Numbered from the stretch's first letter, positions 34,922-42,862 are shown. The stretch: DNA of 42,862 bases from Variovorax sp. CF313 (GCF_000282635.1 NZ_AKIW01000006.1:1-42862); one strand, 5' to 3'. The notes: a model not told the origin generated them from the sequence alone. Program-made: numbers and translations.

Positions 34922-35836
34922 ATGGAAACCTCCACCTCCTCATCGGCCCTGGGCGCCCCGGCCACGGCCACCGCCGTCGCAGCGCCGAGCGAGCAACGCG
35001 GGCGGCATCCGCTGCGCTGGCTTCGCGGCTTCGGCGTCTCCGGCCTGCTGGGCCTCGCGGTGCTGCTGTTCTGGCTGCTCGCGGCCGCGCTCGGGCCCTG
35101 GCTGCTGTCGCACTCCTCGGGCACCATGGGCGGCAACAGCGTCTTCGCGCCCATGAGCGCGGCGCACTGGCTGGGCACCGACTACCTCGGGCGCGACATG
35201 CTGGCGCTGATCGTCGAAGGCGCACGCTATACGGTCGGCGTCGCGCTGCTCGCCACGCTGCTGGCCAGCGGCACCGGCACCACGCTGGCGCTGCTGGCCG
35301 CGGCCAGCGGACGCTGGACCGACACGCTGCTCAGCCGCTGCCTCGACACGCTGACCGCGATACCGAGCAAGATGTTCGCGCTCATCATGGTGGCGGGCTT
35401 CGGCTCCTCGGTGCCGATGCTGGTCGTGACGGCGGCCATCATCTACGTGCCGGGCGCCTATCGCATCGCACGCTCGCTGGCCGTCAACATCAACGCGCTC
35501 GACTACGTGACCGTGGCGCGCACGCGCGGCGAGGGCACGCTCTACATCATGCTGCGCGAGATCCTGCCCAACATCCTCGGGCCGATGCTGGCCGACCTCG
35601 GCCTGCGCTTCGTCTACACCGTGCTGCTGCTGGCGAGCCTGAGCTTCCTCGGCCTCGGCATCCAGCCGCCGGCGGCCGACTGGGGCTCGCTGGTGCGCGA
35701 GAACATCGGAGCACTTGCCATGGGCGGCGCCTCGGTGATCGTGCCGGCGCTGGCCATCGCGAGCCTGACCATCTCGGTCAACCTCGTCATCGACAACCTG
35801 CCGGGCCGCGCCGCCCGCGAACGAGGAGCAAGATGA
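34922..35836 (+). CDS. Peptide-type ABC transporter permease (DppC-like)
   Basis: 304-aa second permease. Family features LGTDYLGRDMLALIVEGARY near residue 82, the coupling loop VARTRGEGTLYIMLREILPN near 198-217 and SLSFLGLGIQPPAADWGSLV. ATG at 34922 follows GAGGCGAG. It is followed not by the ATPase gene directly but by a 117-bp gap holding the hairpin-rich repeat at 35857-35932. Confidence 0.93.
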   Translation: METSTSSSALGAPATATAVAAPSEQRGRHPLRWLRGFGVSGLLGLAVLLFWLLAAALGPWLLSHSSGTMGGNSVFAPMSAAHWLGTDYLGRDMLALIVEGARYTVGVALLATLLASGTGTTLALLAAASGRWTDTLLSRCLDTLTAIPSKMFALIMVAGFGSSVPMLVVTAAIIYVPGAYRIARSLAVNINALDYVTVARTRGEGTLYIMLREILPNILGPMLADLGLRFVYTVLLLASLSFLGLGIQPPAADWGSLVRENIGALAMGGASVIVPALAIASLTISVNLVIDNLPGRAARERGAR

Positions 35837-35856
35837 AGCTCACCCCCAGGCTTGCC

Positions 35857-35932
35857 CACTTCGTGTGGCCTCCCACCCCCTCTCCGGGGGCAACACCAGC
35901 GGCCCGACAAAGCCGGTTCCGCGGTGTTCCCG
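35857..35932. repeat. Hairpin-rich intergenic repeat, copy B
   Basis: Counterpart of the repeat at 1-78: CACTTCGTGT at 35857-35866, a C-run/G-run hairpin (35876-35890), then the 27-base core at 35899-35925, 26 of 27 identical. The CCGGC arm of the core is CCGAC here, so one hairpin pair is lost. It lies between the second permease and the fused ATPase. Copy A lies just after the second permease of the other ABC locus but in the opposite orientation relative to transcription. Bases before 35857 (from about 35838) may belong to the element too. Confidence 0.75.
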
Positions 35933-35953
35933 GCGCAAACGGGAGCCACTGAC

Positions 35954-37579
35954 ATGGGCGCAACACTGATCGTCAACGACTTGAGCATCGCGGCCGGCGC
36001 GAGCACGCTGGTCGACAACCTGAGCTTCTCCGTGCAGCCCGGCGAGGTGCTGGCGCTGATCGGCGAATCGGGCTCCGGCAAGACCACCACGGCGCTCGCG
36101 CTGATGGGCTTTACGCGCCAAGGCTGCCGCATCTCGGCAGGCAGCGTGCGCATCGGCGGCACCGACGTGCTGGCGCTCGATGCACCCCGGCAGCGCGCGC
36201 TGCGCGGACGAACGGTCACCTACATCGCGCAGAGCGCGGCGGCCTCCTTCAATCCCTCGCGCACGATCATGGACCAGGTGGTCGAGCCGTGCCGCATCCA
36301 TGGCCTGTGCACGCGCGCCGAGGCCGAGGCGAAGGCGATCCAGCTGTTCCGCGAGCTCGCGCTGCCCGAGCCGGAGACCATCGGCACGCGCTACCCGCAC
36401 CAGGTGTCGGGCGGCCAGCTGCAGCGGCTGATGGCGGCCATGGCGCTGATCGCCGACCCCGATCTCGTGATCCTCGACGAGCCGACCACCGCGCTCGACG
36501 TGACGACGCAGATCGAGGTGCTGCGCGCCTTCCGCCGTGTGGTGCGCGAGCGCCGCGCGACCGCGGTGTACGTGAGCCACGACCTCGCGGTGGTGGCACA
36601 GATGGCCGACCACATCCTGGTGCTGCGCAACGGCCGGATGCAGGAGGTGAATGCCACCGAGCAGATTCTCGCGACGCCGGCCCATGAGTACACGAAGTGC
36701 CTGCTGGCCGCCGCCCGCCCGGCGCCGCGCGAATCCGGCGCGACCCCGGGCGGCGCCGAGCTGCTGCTCGAGGTGCGCGAGCTTTCCGCCGGCTATGGCC
36801 CTGTCGACGCACAGGGACGGCCGGCCAAGATGATCCTCGAGAACATCGATCTCAAGCTCTACCGGGGCCAGGCCATCGGCGTGATCGGCGAGTCGGGCTC
36901 GGGCAAGACCACGCTGGCGCGCGCCGTCGCCGGCCTGCTCAAGCCGTGCCACGGCAGCGTGCTGTTCAACGGCCGCGCACTCAAGCCAACGCTGGCACAG
37001 CGCGAGCGGGAAGAGCTGCGCCAGATCCAGATCGTGTTCCAGATGGCCGACACGGCGCTGAACCCGTCGCAGACCATCGAGCGCATCCTGGCGCGGCCGC
37101 TGCAGTTCTACAAGGGCCTGCGCGGCGAGCCGCTGCAGCGGCGCATCCGCGAGCTGCTCGACCTGGTGCAGCTGCCGCAGACCGTGGCCGGGCGCCTGCC
37201 GGGCGGCCTCTCGGGCGGGCAGAAGCAGCGCGTGAACCTCGCGCGCGCGCTGGCGGCCGACCCGGACCTGATCCTGTGCGACGAAGTCACGTCGGCGCTG
37301 GACACCGTGGTCGGCGCGGCGGTGCTCGACCTGATCGCGCAGCTGCGGCGAGAACTCGGCGTGTCCTATCTCTTCATCAGCCACGACCTGCACACGGTGC
37401 GCGCGGTGTGCGACGAGATCGTTGTCATGCAGCACGGCCGCAAGCTCGCGCAGGTGGCGCGCGCCGACTATGACCGCGGCCCGCACCACCCCTACTACGA
37501 GCTGCTGGCGCGCTCGGTACCCGAGCTGCGCCGCGGCTGGCTCGACGAGATGGACCGCGCGGCCGTCCACGCTTCATGA
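35954..37579 (+). CDS. Fused double ABC ATPase of the peptide-type transporter (DppD-DppF type)
   Basis: 541-aa protein with two complete ABC domains. First: Walker A GESGSGKTT (37-45), signature VSGGQLQR, Walker B VILDEPTTALD, then YVSHD as H-loop. Second: Walker A GESGSGKTT starting near residue 312, signature LSGGQKQR, Walker B LILCDEVTSALD and FISHDLHTV. The usual two genes are fused, a known but minority arrangement. Both halves have all catalytic motifs. Start at 35954; a longer frame from 35852 runs through the repeat and is not convincing. Its TGA overlaps the ATG of the next gene by 4 nt. Confidence 0.93.
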   Translation: MGATLIVNDLSIAAGASTLVDNLSFSVQPGEVLALIGESGSGKTTTALALMGFTRQGCRISAGSVRIGGTDVLALDAPRQRALRGRTVTYIAQSAAASFNPSRTIMDQVVEPCRIHGLCTRAEAEAKAIQLFRELALPEPETIGTRYPHQVSGGQLQRLMAAMALIADPDLVILDEPTTALDVTTQIEVLRAFRRVVRERRATAVYVSHDLAVVAQMADHILVLRNGRMQEVNATEQILATPAHEYTKCLLAAARPAPRESGATPGGAELLLEVRELSAGYGPVDAQGRPAKMILENIDLKLYRGQAIGVIGESGSGKTTLARAVAGLLKPCHGSVLFNGRALKPTLAQREREELRQIQIVFQMADTALNPSQTIERILARPLQFYKGLRGEPLQRRIRELLDLVQLPQTVAGRLPGGLSGGQKQRVNLARALAADPDLILCDEVTSALDTVVGAAVLDLIAQLRRELGVSYLFISHDLHTVRAVCDEIVVMQHGRKLAQVARADYDRGPHHPYYELLARSVPELRRGWLDEMDRAAVHAS

Positions 37580-38679
37580 GAAAGACCGATATGACACCCA
37601 CCTTCCGCATCGCGCTGATCGCCGGCGACGGCATCGGCAAGGAAGTGATGCCCGAGGGCCTGCGCGTGGTGCAGGCCGCCGCGGAACGCTTCGGCTTCGA
37701 GCTCGACTGCCGCACCGTCGACTGGGCCAGCTGCGACTACTACGCGCAGCACGGCCAGATGATGCCGGACGACTGGAAGGAGCAGCTCAAGGGCGTCGAC
37801 GCGCTGTACTTCGGCGCCGTCGGCTGGCCCGCTACCGTGCCCGACCACGTGTCGCTCTGGGGTTCGCTGCTGAAGTTCCGCCGCGAGTTCGACCAGTACA
37901 TCAACCTGCGCCCGGTGCGCCTGTTCGAGGGCGTGCCCTGCCCGCTCGCCGGCCGCAAGCCCGGCGACATCGACTACCTCGTGGTGCGCGAGAACACCGA
38001 GGGCGAATACACCTCGCTCGGCGGCGTGATGTACGAGGGCACCGAGCGCGAGATCGTGATCCAGGAGTCGGTCTTCTCGCGCCATGGCGCCGACCGCGTG
38101 CTGCGCTACGCCTACGAGACCGCGCGGGCACGAAAGCGCAAGCACCTGACGGTGGCCACAAAGAGCAACGGCATCGCGATCAGCATGCCGTGGTGGGACC
38201 GGCGCGCCGACGCCGTCGGGCTCGACTACCCCGAGGTGACGGTCGACAAGCAGCACATCGACATCCTGTCGGCGCGCTTCGTGCTGCAGCCCACGCGCTT
38301 CGACGTGGTGGTGGCGAGCAACCTGTTCGGCGACATCCTGTCCGACCTCGGGCCCGCGACCACCGGCACCATCGGCCTCGCGCCATCGGCCAACCTCAAC
38401 CCGGAGCGCAAGTTCCCGTCGCTGTTCGAGCCGGTGCACGGCTCGGCGCCCGACATCCATGGCCAGAACATCGCCAACCCCATCGCGATGATCTGGTCCG
38501 GCGCGCTGATGCTGGACTTCCTCACGCAGGGCCAGGGCGCGGGCCGCGCCGCGCACGACGCGATCCTGGGCGCGATCGAGGCGGTGCTGCGCGAGGGGCC
38601 GCGCACGCCCGACCTCGGCGGCTCGGCCAGCACCACCGAGGTGGGCATCGCGATCGCCGAACGCGTAACCGCATCCTGA
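37576..38679 (+). CDS. ttuC: Tartrate dehydrogenase-like enzyme (isopropylmalate dehydrogenase family)
   Basis: 367-aa beta-decarboxylating dehydrogenase. N-terminal IALIAGDGIGKEVMPEG, LYFGAVGWPATVPDHVSLWG, the substrate loop INLRPVRLF and VVRENTEGEYTSLGG; catalytic Lys region VATKSNGI and Mg-binding ASNLFGDILSDLGPA. The VPDHVSLWG segment is typical of tartrate dehydrogenase/decarboxylase (TtuC) and not of LeuB. Activity could include D-malate or related 2-hydroxyacids. The first ATG (37576) overlaps the ATPase stop (ATGA); an in-frame ATG at 37591 with GAGAAAGA upstream is an alternative. The symbol is by resemblance. Confidence 0.88.
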   Translation: MRKTDMTPTFRIALIAGDGIGKEVMPEGLRVVQAAAERFGFELDCRTVDWASCDYYAQHGQMMPDDWKEQLKGVDALYFGAVGWPATVPDHVSLWGSLLKFRREFDQYINLRPVRLFEGVPCPLAGRKPGDIDYLVVRENTEGEYTSLGGVMYEGTEREIVIQESVFSRHGADRVLRYAYETARARKRKHLTVATKSNGIAISMPWWDRRADAVGLDYPEVTVDKQHIDILSARFVLQPTRFDVVVASNLFGDILSDLGPATTGTIGLAPSANLNPERKFPSLFEPVHGSAPDIHGQNIANPIAMIWSGALMLDFLTQGQGAGRAAHDAILGAIEAVLREGPRTPDLGGSASTTEVGIAIAERVTAS

Positions 38680-38702
38680 ATGAAGAGAAAGACCCTCCGA
38701 CC

Positions 38703-40193
38703 ATGACACTCGAACCCGAATACAGGAACCTGATGCCCGGACGCCAGCTCATCGGCGGCGAATGGCGCGAAGCGAGCGATTCGCGCCGCCTCGACGTCAG
38801 CGATCCCGCCACCGACGCCGTCTTCGCGAGCGTGCCCGACGGCACGGCCGCCGATGCGCGCACCGCCGTCGATGCCGCGCACGCCGCCTTTCCCGCATGG
38901 CGCGCGGTGCCGGCCAAGCAGCGCGCGCAGATCCTCAAGCGCTGGAACGACCTCGTGATCGCGCACCAGGAAGACCTGGGCCACCTCATCTCGCGCGAGC
39001 AGGGCAAGCCGCTGGCCGAGGGCCGCGGCGAAGTCGCCTATGCGGCCAGCTACATCGAATGGTTCGCCGAGGAGGCCACGCGTGCCAACGGCGACATCAT
39101 CCCGGCGCCCGTGCCGGGCCGGCGCATGTTCGCGCTGAAGGAACCCGTGGGCGTGATCGCGGCGATCACGCCATGGAACTTTCCGGCGGCCATGATCGCG
39201 CGCAAGATCGCACCGGCCCTCGCGGCGGGCTGCACGGTGGTGTGCAAGCCGGCGGAAGACACACCGCTGACCTCGCTCGCGCTGGTGGCGCTGGCCGAAG
39301 AAGCCGGCGTGCCGCCGGGCGTGCTCAACATCGTGACGGCCTCGCGCGAGCGCACGCCCGAGGTGGTCGATGCCTGGCTCGACGATGCGCGCGTGCGCAA
39401 GGTCACGTTCACCGGCTCGACGCCGGTCGGCAAGCACCTCGCAAGGCGTTCGGCCGATACGCTCAAGAAGCTGTCGCTGGAGCTCGGCGGCAATGCACCC
39501 TTCATCGTGTTCGACGACGCCGACGTCGATGCCGCCGTGGAGGGCCTGATGGCCGCCAAGTTCCGCAACGGCGGCCAGACCTGCGTGAGCCCGAACCGGG
39601 TGTTCGTGCAGGCCCGTGTGCACGACGCGTTCGTCGACAAGCTGGCTGCGCGGGTCGGCGCGCTCGAGGTCGGCCCCGCCACCGAACCCGGCTCGCAGAT
39701 CGGCCCGATGATCAACGCGCGCGCCGTGGAGAAGATCGAGCGGCACGTGCGCGACGCCGTGGCCAGGGGCGCGCGCATCGTGGTCGGCGGCGAGCGGCTG
39801 CGCTCCGCGCGCTGCGACGGCCCCAACTACTACGCGCCTACCGTGCTGGTGAACGCCGATGCGACGATGGCCTGCAGCTGCGAGGAAACCTTCGGACCCG
39901 TGGTGCCGGTCACGCGCTTCGAGAGCGAGGCCGAGGTGATCGCCACCGCCAACGACACGCCCTTCGGGCTCGCGGCGTACTTCTACTCGCGCGACGTGCG
40001 GCGTATCTGGCGCGTGGCCGACGCGCTGGAGTCGGGCATCGTCGGCATCAACGAAGGCGCGCTGGCGGCCGAAGCGGCGCCCTTCGGCGGTGTGAAGGAA
40101 TCGGGCTACGGCCGCGAAGGCTCGGTGCATGGCCTGGACGACTACATGCACACCAAGTACGTCTGCCAGGGCCAGCTGGCGGGGCTGGTCTAG
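38703..40193 (+). CDS. NAD(P)-dependent succinate-semialdehyde dehydrogenase-like ALDH
   Basis: 496-aa aldehyde dehydrogenase of the GabD/SSADH branch. N-terminus LMPGRQLIGGEWREASDSRR, cofactor segment ITPWNFPAAMIARKIAPALA, CKPAEDTPLT, catalytic E260 (LELGGNAPF) and catalytic C294 (NGGQTCVSPNR), with EETFGPVVPV and FGGVKESGYGREGS near the end. It would oxidise a semialdehyde or other aldehyde to the acid, fitting downstream of the PuuB-like amine oxidase. ATG at 38703, 23 nt after ttuC. Last gene of the operon; it converges with the lyase-like gene (10-nt gap). Confidence 0.93.
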   Translation: MTLEPEYRNLMPGRQLIGGEWREASDSRRLDVSDPATDAVFASVPDGTAADARTAVDAAHAAFPAWRAVPAKQRAQILKRWNDLVIAHQEDLGHLISREQGKPLAEGRGEVAYAASYIEWFAEEATRANGDIIPAPVPGRRMFALKEPVGVIAAITPWNFPAAMIARKIAPALAAGCTVVCKPAEDTPLTSLALVALAEEAGVPPGVLNIVTASRERTPEVVDAWLDDARVRKVTFTGSTPVGKHLARRSADTLKKLSLELGGNAPFIVFDDADVDAAVEGLMAAKFRNGGQTCVSPNRVFVQARVHDAFVDKLAARVGALEVGPATEPGSQIGPMINARAVEKIERHVRDAVARGARIVVGGERLRSARCDGPNYYAPTVLVNADATMACSCEETFGPVVPVTRFESEAEVIATANDTPFGLAAYFYSRDVRRIWRVADALESGIVGINEGALAAEAAPFGGVKESGYGREGSVHGLDDYMHTKYVCQGQLAGLV

Positions 40194-40203
40194 AAGAAGC
40201 CCG

Positions 40204-42450
40204 CTACGCGGCAGCCAGCGCCGCCACCTCCGCGCTGCCCAGCGCGCCGCCGTAGATCCGGAAGTCGTCGATGCGGCCCTTCAGGTACGGGTCGCTGGAA
40301 TATTGCGAGCGGCCCAGCCAGTTCTGCGTGGTGGCGCCCAGGTCGATGGGCGCAAAGCCCATCTGCGTGTTGGAGCCGGCCTCCACGCCGTCCACGTAGA
40401 GGGTCCCGAGCGCGCCGGACACGGTCACCGCGACGTGCACCCACCGCCCGGTGGGGAGCGCCGCCGAACCGTCGATCACCTGCTCGTTGTAGCCATGGAC
40501 CGTGGAGATCGCGAAACGCGGCGTGCCGCTGTTGCTGCGGGTCGTCAGCATCATGTAGCGGCGCGTGCCCGAGCCGAAGTCGAAGACCCGCGACCAGGTC
40601 GCCAGGCTGTCGATGTACAGCCAGGCGCTGATGCTGAAGTCGGCGAGGCCCTTCGCCACGCCCGCCGGCAGCGCGACATGGCCGCCCGTGCCCGTGAGGC
40701 CGACGGCGTTGCCCCGGCGTCCGGCGGTCCAGGCCGCGCCGCCCTGCAGCTCGCTGGCGGCGAACCGCCCGGTGGCGTCGGCGGCCTGGGTGCCGGTCGA
40801 TTCGTCGAACTTGAGCTGCAGCAGCAGTTCGGCCTCGAGTGCTGCCCTTCCCTCGTTGGAGGCGGCACTCTCGCCCGAAGCGCCCACGGCGACGACCACG
40901 TAGTACCAGACACCGCCGGCCGCGACGCCGCTGTCGGTGAAAGTCAGCGTGTCGGTGATGCCCGAGGCGATGGCGGTGTAGGGCCCTCCCGAGGTGCTCG
41001 CGCGCTTGACGGTGTAGCTCTGCGCGTCGGGGCAGCCCCACCACGACAGCACCACCTGCGTGGCACGCACCCGCGCCGTGAGCCCGCTCGGCATGCCCTG
41101 CGCCGCGAGCGGATCGCGCGTGAAGGTCAGCGTGCCGAAACCCAGCTGGTCGCCGTTGCCGCCGTCCGACTCGGGCCGCATCTGCAGGGCCTGCAGCGCG
41201 GTGTAGGGCGCGGCGACGCCGAGGCGGTTCGCATAGTGGTTGTAGACGCTTTCCCAGATGCCGCGCCGGTGCCCCTGGCCCGCCGTCGACAGCACCGACT
41301 GCGTGCCCTGCTTGTTGATGTTGGTGAGGAAAGGCACTGTGTAGAAATTGCCGGCGCCGTCGGTCAGGTTGGACTTGGCGACGTACTCGGCGCCCGCGAG
41401 GAAGCGGTTGTTCTCGTAGCCGTACGTGTCGTCGCCCTGGTTCCACGCCATTTCGTGGAACGCGCCCGCCAGGCCGATGCCCAGCGTGCAATGGCCCTGG
41501 TCGCGGCCGCTTTCCTGCCATTGGCCGAGGTAGCCCGGATGCACCTGGTAGACCGCCTGCAGGCCCGCACCGTTGCCCTGGCCCGTCTTGTAGTAGCCCA
41601 TGGCCTCGTCGTAGATGTCCTGCCGGTCGCACAGCACGCCGATGGCCAGCATCGAAGCCAGCGTGCACTGATCCCAGTTGGCCCAGTAGTTGGTGATCTC
41701 GGAGCCGTTATGGTTGATCAGGAAGCTGTGGTTGAGCGGATAGAACACGGTGAGCATCATGTTCTGGAAGCGCGCGAAGTCGCTCGCGGCCCAGCCCTCG
41801 TAGGTGCGCATGATCTCGGCCGCGTTGGCGAACTGGTAGCCGTAGATGCCTGCCGCCAGGAAGCGGTCGGCGTTGCCGGTGAGCGTGGTCAGCGTGGACG
41901 ACCATTCATTCAGGAAGACCACCGCCAGGTCGGCGTAGCGCTTGTCCTGCGAGACCTTCCAGCGCAGCGCCAGCTGATAGGCGCGCGCGATATCGATGTA
42001 CATCTGCGCGAAGTTCTGGCCGTCTCCGCCGCGGATCACCGTTGCCAGCGGGCGGGGCGTGGCGCCCAGCTGCGAGCGGCCGTTGGAAGTCAGCGCGTTC
42101 CAGCCGCCGAGCCAGGGTTGCGCCTGGGCCCCGACCTTCTGGCGCATGCGTTCGAAGTCGGCCTCGGTGTGCAGCAGGCCGGGGTGGACGAACTTGCGCG
42201 CCTGCGGCGAGGGCACCGGGTCGGTCGCCCCTGGGACGACCGCGTCGGTGTCGGCAACCACCGCATCGCCCGAAGCGGCCGCCGCCTGTTGCGGCACGGC
42301 GCCCGAAGCACCGGCGAGCCACCCCGCGCCACCGCCTCCCCCCCCACCTCCGCAGGCCGTCGTTCCCAGCGCGAGGGCGCTTGCCGCGCCGAGAAAGAAA
42401 ACACGGCGGTCCAGGGAGACACGGCTCCCGTCATCCAACGAATGCGTCAT
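40204..42450 (-). CDS. Tat-exported alginate-lyase-fold protein with FN3 and LamG modules
   Basis: 748-aa secreted protein. The N-terminus carries a twin-arginine signal (DRRVFFLGAASALALG) ending in a probable lipobox with C33 (TTAC), followed by eight glycines (34-41) and an Ala-rich linker. Residues about 85-445 resemble the alpha/alpha-toroid of alginate-lyase-type polysaccharide lyases (VHPGLLHTEADFERMRQKVG, YWANWDQCTLASMLAIGV, RDQGHCTLGIGLAGAF; candidate N, H and Y residues). An FN3-like module follows (about 451-537), then a LamG/concanavalin-like module (about 544-748). The glycan it acts on is unknown. Start at 42450 gives a normal Tat N-region; ATG at 42462 is an alternative. No clear ribosome site. 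Confidence 0.85.
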   Translation of the reverse strand: MTHSLDDGSRVSLDRRVFFLGAASALALGTTACGGGGGGGGAGWLAGASGAVPQQAAAASGDAVVADTDAVVPGATDPVPSPQARKFVHPGLLHTEADFERMRQKVGAQAQPWLGGWNALTSNGRSQLGATPRPLATVIRGGDGQNFAQMYIDIARAYQLALRWKVSQDKRYADLAVVFLNEWSSTLTTLTGNADRFLAAGIYGYQFANAAEIMRTYEGWAASDFARFQNMMLTVFYPLNHSFLINHNGSEITNYWANWDQCTLASMLAIGVLCDRQDIYDEAMGYYKTGQGNGAGLQAVYQVHPGYLGQWQESGRDQGHCTLGIGLAGAFHEMAWNQGDDTYGYENNRFLAGAEYVAKSNLTDGAGNFYTVPFLTNINKQGTQSVLSTAGQGHRRGIWESVYNHYANRLGVAAPYTALQALQMRPESDGGNGDQLGFGTLTFTRDPLAAQGMPSGLTARVRATQVVLSWWGCPDAQSYTVKRASTSGGPYTAIASGITDTLTFTDSGVAAGGVWYYVVVAVGASGESAASNEGRAALEAELLLQLKFDESTGTQAADATGRFAASELQGGAAWTAGRRGNAVGLTGTGGHVALPAGVAKGLADFSISAWLYIDSLATWSRVFDFGSGTRRYMMLTTRSNSGTPRFAISTVHGYNEQVIDGSAALPTGRWVHVAVTVSGALGTLYVDGVEAGSNTQMGFAPIDLGATTQNWLGRSQYSSDPYLKGRIDDFRIYGGALGSAEVAALAAA

Positions 42451-42619
42451 TGCCGAATACATTGTAAAAAAATGATTCAGCAACATGCATGCCACTCGCT
42501 GGCTCCGGGCGAACTGGCGTTGCCGGTAACACCGATGGATACATGGGCGCCGCTGCATCGGCGATGCGCGCATTCCGGATGACATTCGTTGTCACGCGAG
42601 GCCTCCGGCGAAGCCAGGA
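42451..42619. promoter_or_regulatory. Divergent upstream region of the lyase and the repeat-protein gene
   Basis: 169 bp between the lyase start (minus) and the ATG at 42620 (plus). An AT-rich stretch with an A-run (42466-42472) lies near the lyase start and is likely part of its promoter or leader. No confident -35/-10 pair or operator was found. Confidence 0.35.
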
Positions 42620-42862
42620 ATGTCAGCGAGCCGGGATGCGGCGCCAGCACCGCCTTCGCGGTGGCGCCGCTATTCCTTCATTTATTCGCGCAGATTCGAA
42701 CCCGCACGCGAAGCTGCCGACCCATACACACCGGCCTTCACCGAAGCTCCTGCCGCGGCGCCCGCCTCGAGCGAACACCATGCGGCCGAAGGCTTGCCCG
42801 CCTCGAGCGAACACCACGCGGCTGAAGGTTTACCCGCCTCGAGCGAACACCATGCGGCCGAA
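42620..42862 (+). CDS. Unrecognised protein with 12-residue tandem repeats (open at right edge)
   Basis: A frame beginning at ATG 42620 stays open to the end of the window, 81 codons. It starts MSASRDAAPAPPSRWRRYSF and reaches an Ala/Pro-rich segment, then repeats the 12-residue unit PASSEHHAAEGL twice in full and for ten residues of a third copy. Coding evidence is strong: the first two copies differ at four positions, all third codon positions and all synonymous, including a rare TTA leucine. A weak ribosome site (AGGA) abuts the ATG, so the start is less sure than the frame. The family is not recognised; the C-terminus and function lie beyond the window. Confidence 0.65.
   Translation, partial: MSASRDAAPAPPSRWRRYSFIYSRRFEPAREAADPYTPAFTEAPAAAPASSEHHAAEGLPASSEHHAAEGLPASSEHHAAE
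42761..42862 (+). repeat. 36-bp tandem repeat, 2.8 copies
   Basis: Units start at 42761, 42797 and 42833, exactly 36 bp apart, with no spacers. Unit 2 differs from unit 1 at four sites; unit 3 matches unit 1 over its 30 visible bases. The period is 12 codons, and in the frame of the gene starting at 42620 every change is synonymous. More units may follow beyond the edge. Confidence 0.9.

Noticed and set aside
37422..38702. Long upstream extension of the aldehyde dehydrogenase frame
   Set aside because: The extension overlaps the ATPase and ttuC genes, is Arg-rich without domains, and the family N-terminus begins at ATG 38703.
42761..42862. 36-bp repeat period like a CRISPR repeat
   Set aside because: The units are head-to-tail with no spacers, the period is exactly 12 codons, and the differences are synonymous in one frame. 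This is a coding tandem repeat, not a CRISPR array.
1..42862. Prophage, integrative element or insertion sequence
   Set aside because: No integrase, transposase, phage structural gene, attachment-site duplication or tRNA boundary is visible; gene style and GC content look uniform apart from small AT-rich promoter regions.

Overview
The window is a GC-rich, densely coded bacterial chromosome segment. It most resembles Comamonadaceae (Betaproteobacteria), probably Variovorax or a close relative. That call rests on recalled family resemblance: three-gene pntAA/pntAB/pntB, BioMNY-type biotin uptake, many peptide-type ABC transporters and exported Burkholderiales-style repeat proteins. No rRNA, tRNA, CRISPR array, insertion sequence or phage gene is visible.

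Layout. 1-3747 (minus): two peptide-type ABC permeases running off the left edge, preceded by a long-chain acyl-CoA ligase. 3848-6756 (minus): the proton-translocating transhydrogenase operon pntAA-pntAB-pntB, divergent across an AT-rich 439 bp region from an orphan OmpR-type response regulator (7196-7909). 8008-15786: mixed housekeeping genes: DUF4019 exported protein, NUDIX hydrolase, mnmA, a second acyl-CoA ligase, a luciferase-like oxidoreductase, a DUF6891-like protein, a two-helix membrane protein, an exported repeat protein and a DUF6314-like protein. 15796-17753 (minus): a biotin ECF transporter, with a PEP-mutase/isocitrate-lyase family gene upstream. 18732-23286: an M14 carboxypeptidase divergent from a YebC-family regulator, a GFA/CENP-V zinc protein and two HAD dehalogenase-like genes.

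23326-29357 (minus) looks like an amino-compound oxidation locus: a class III aminotransferase, an Lrp/AsnC regulator and a three-part [2Fe-2S]/FAD dehydrogenase of the HcnABC/opine-dehydrogenase type in tight overlap, with a GhrA-like 2-hydroxyacid reductase upstream. A GNAT acetyltransferase follows. 30879-40193 (plus) is one long co-directional run: a possible arginine-rich leader ORF, a PuuB-like amine oxidase, a complete peptide-type ABC importer with both ATPases fused into one protein, a tartrate-dehydrogenase-like enzyme and a semialdehyde dehydrogenase. By inference it imports an amine-containing compound and oxidises it through an aldehyde to an acid. The substrate is not evident.

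40204-42450 (minus) encodes a Tat-exported, probably lipid-anchored alginate-lyase-fold protein with FN3-like and LamG-like modules. Divergent from it, a frame open at the right edge contains a 12-residue tandem repeat whose copies differ only at synonymous third positions. The most distinctive items are this repeat gene, the possible leader ORF before the PuuB-like gene, the two amino-compound catabolic clusters, and a shared hairpin-rich repeat found next to the second permease gene of both ABC loci.
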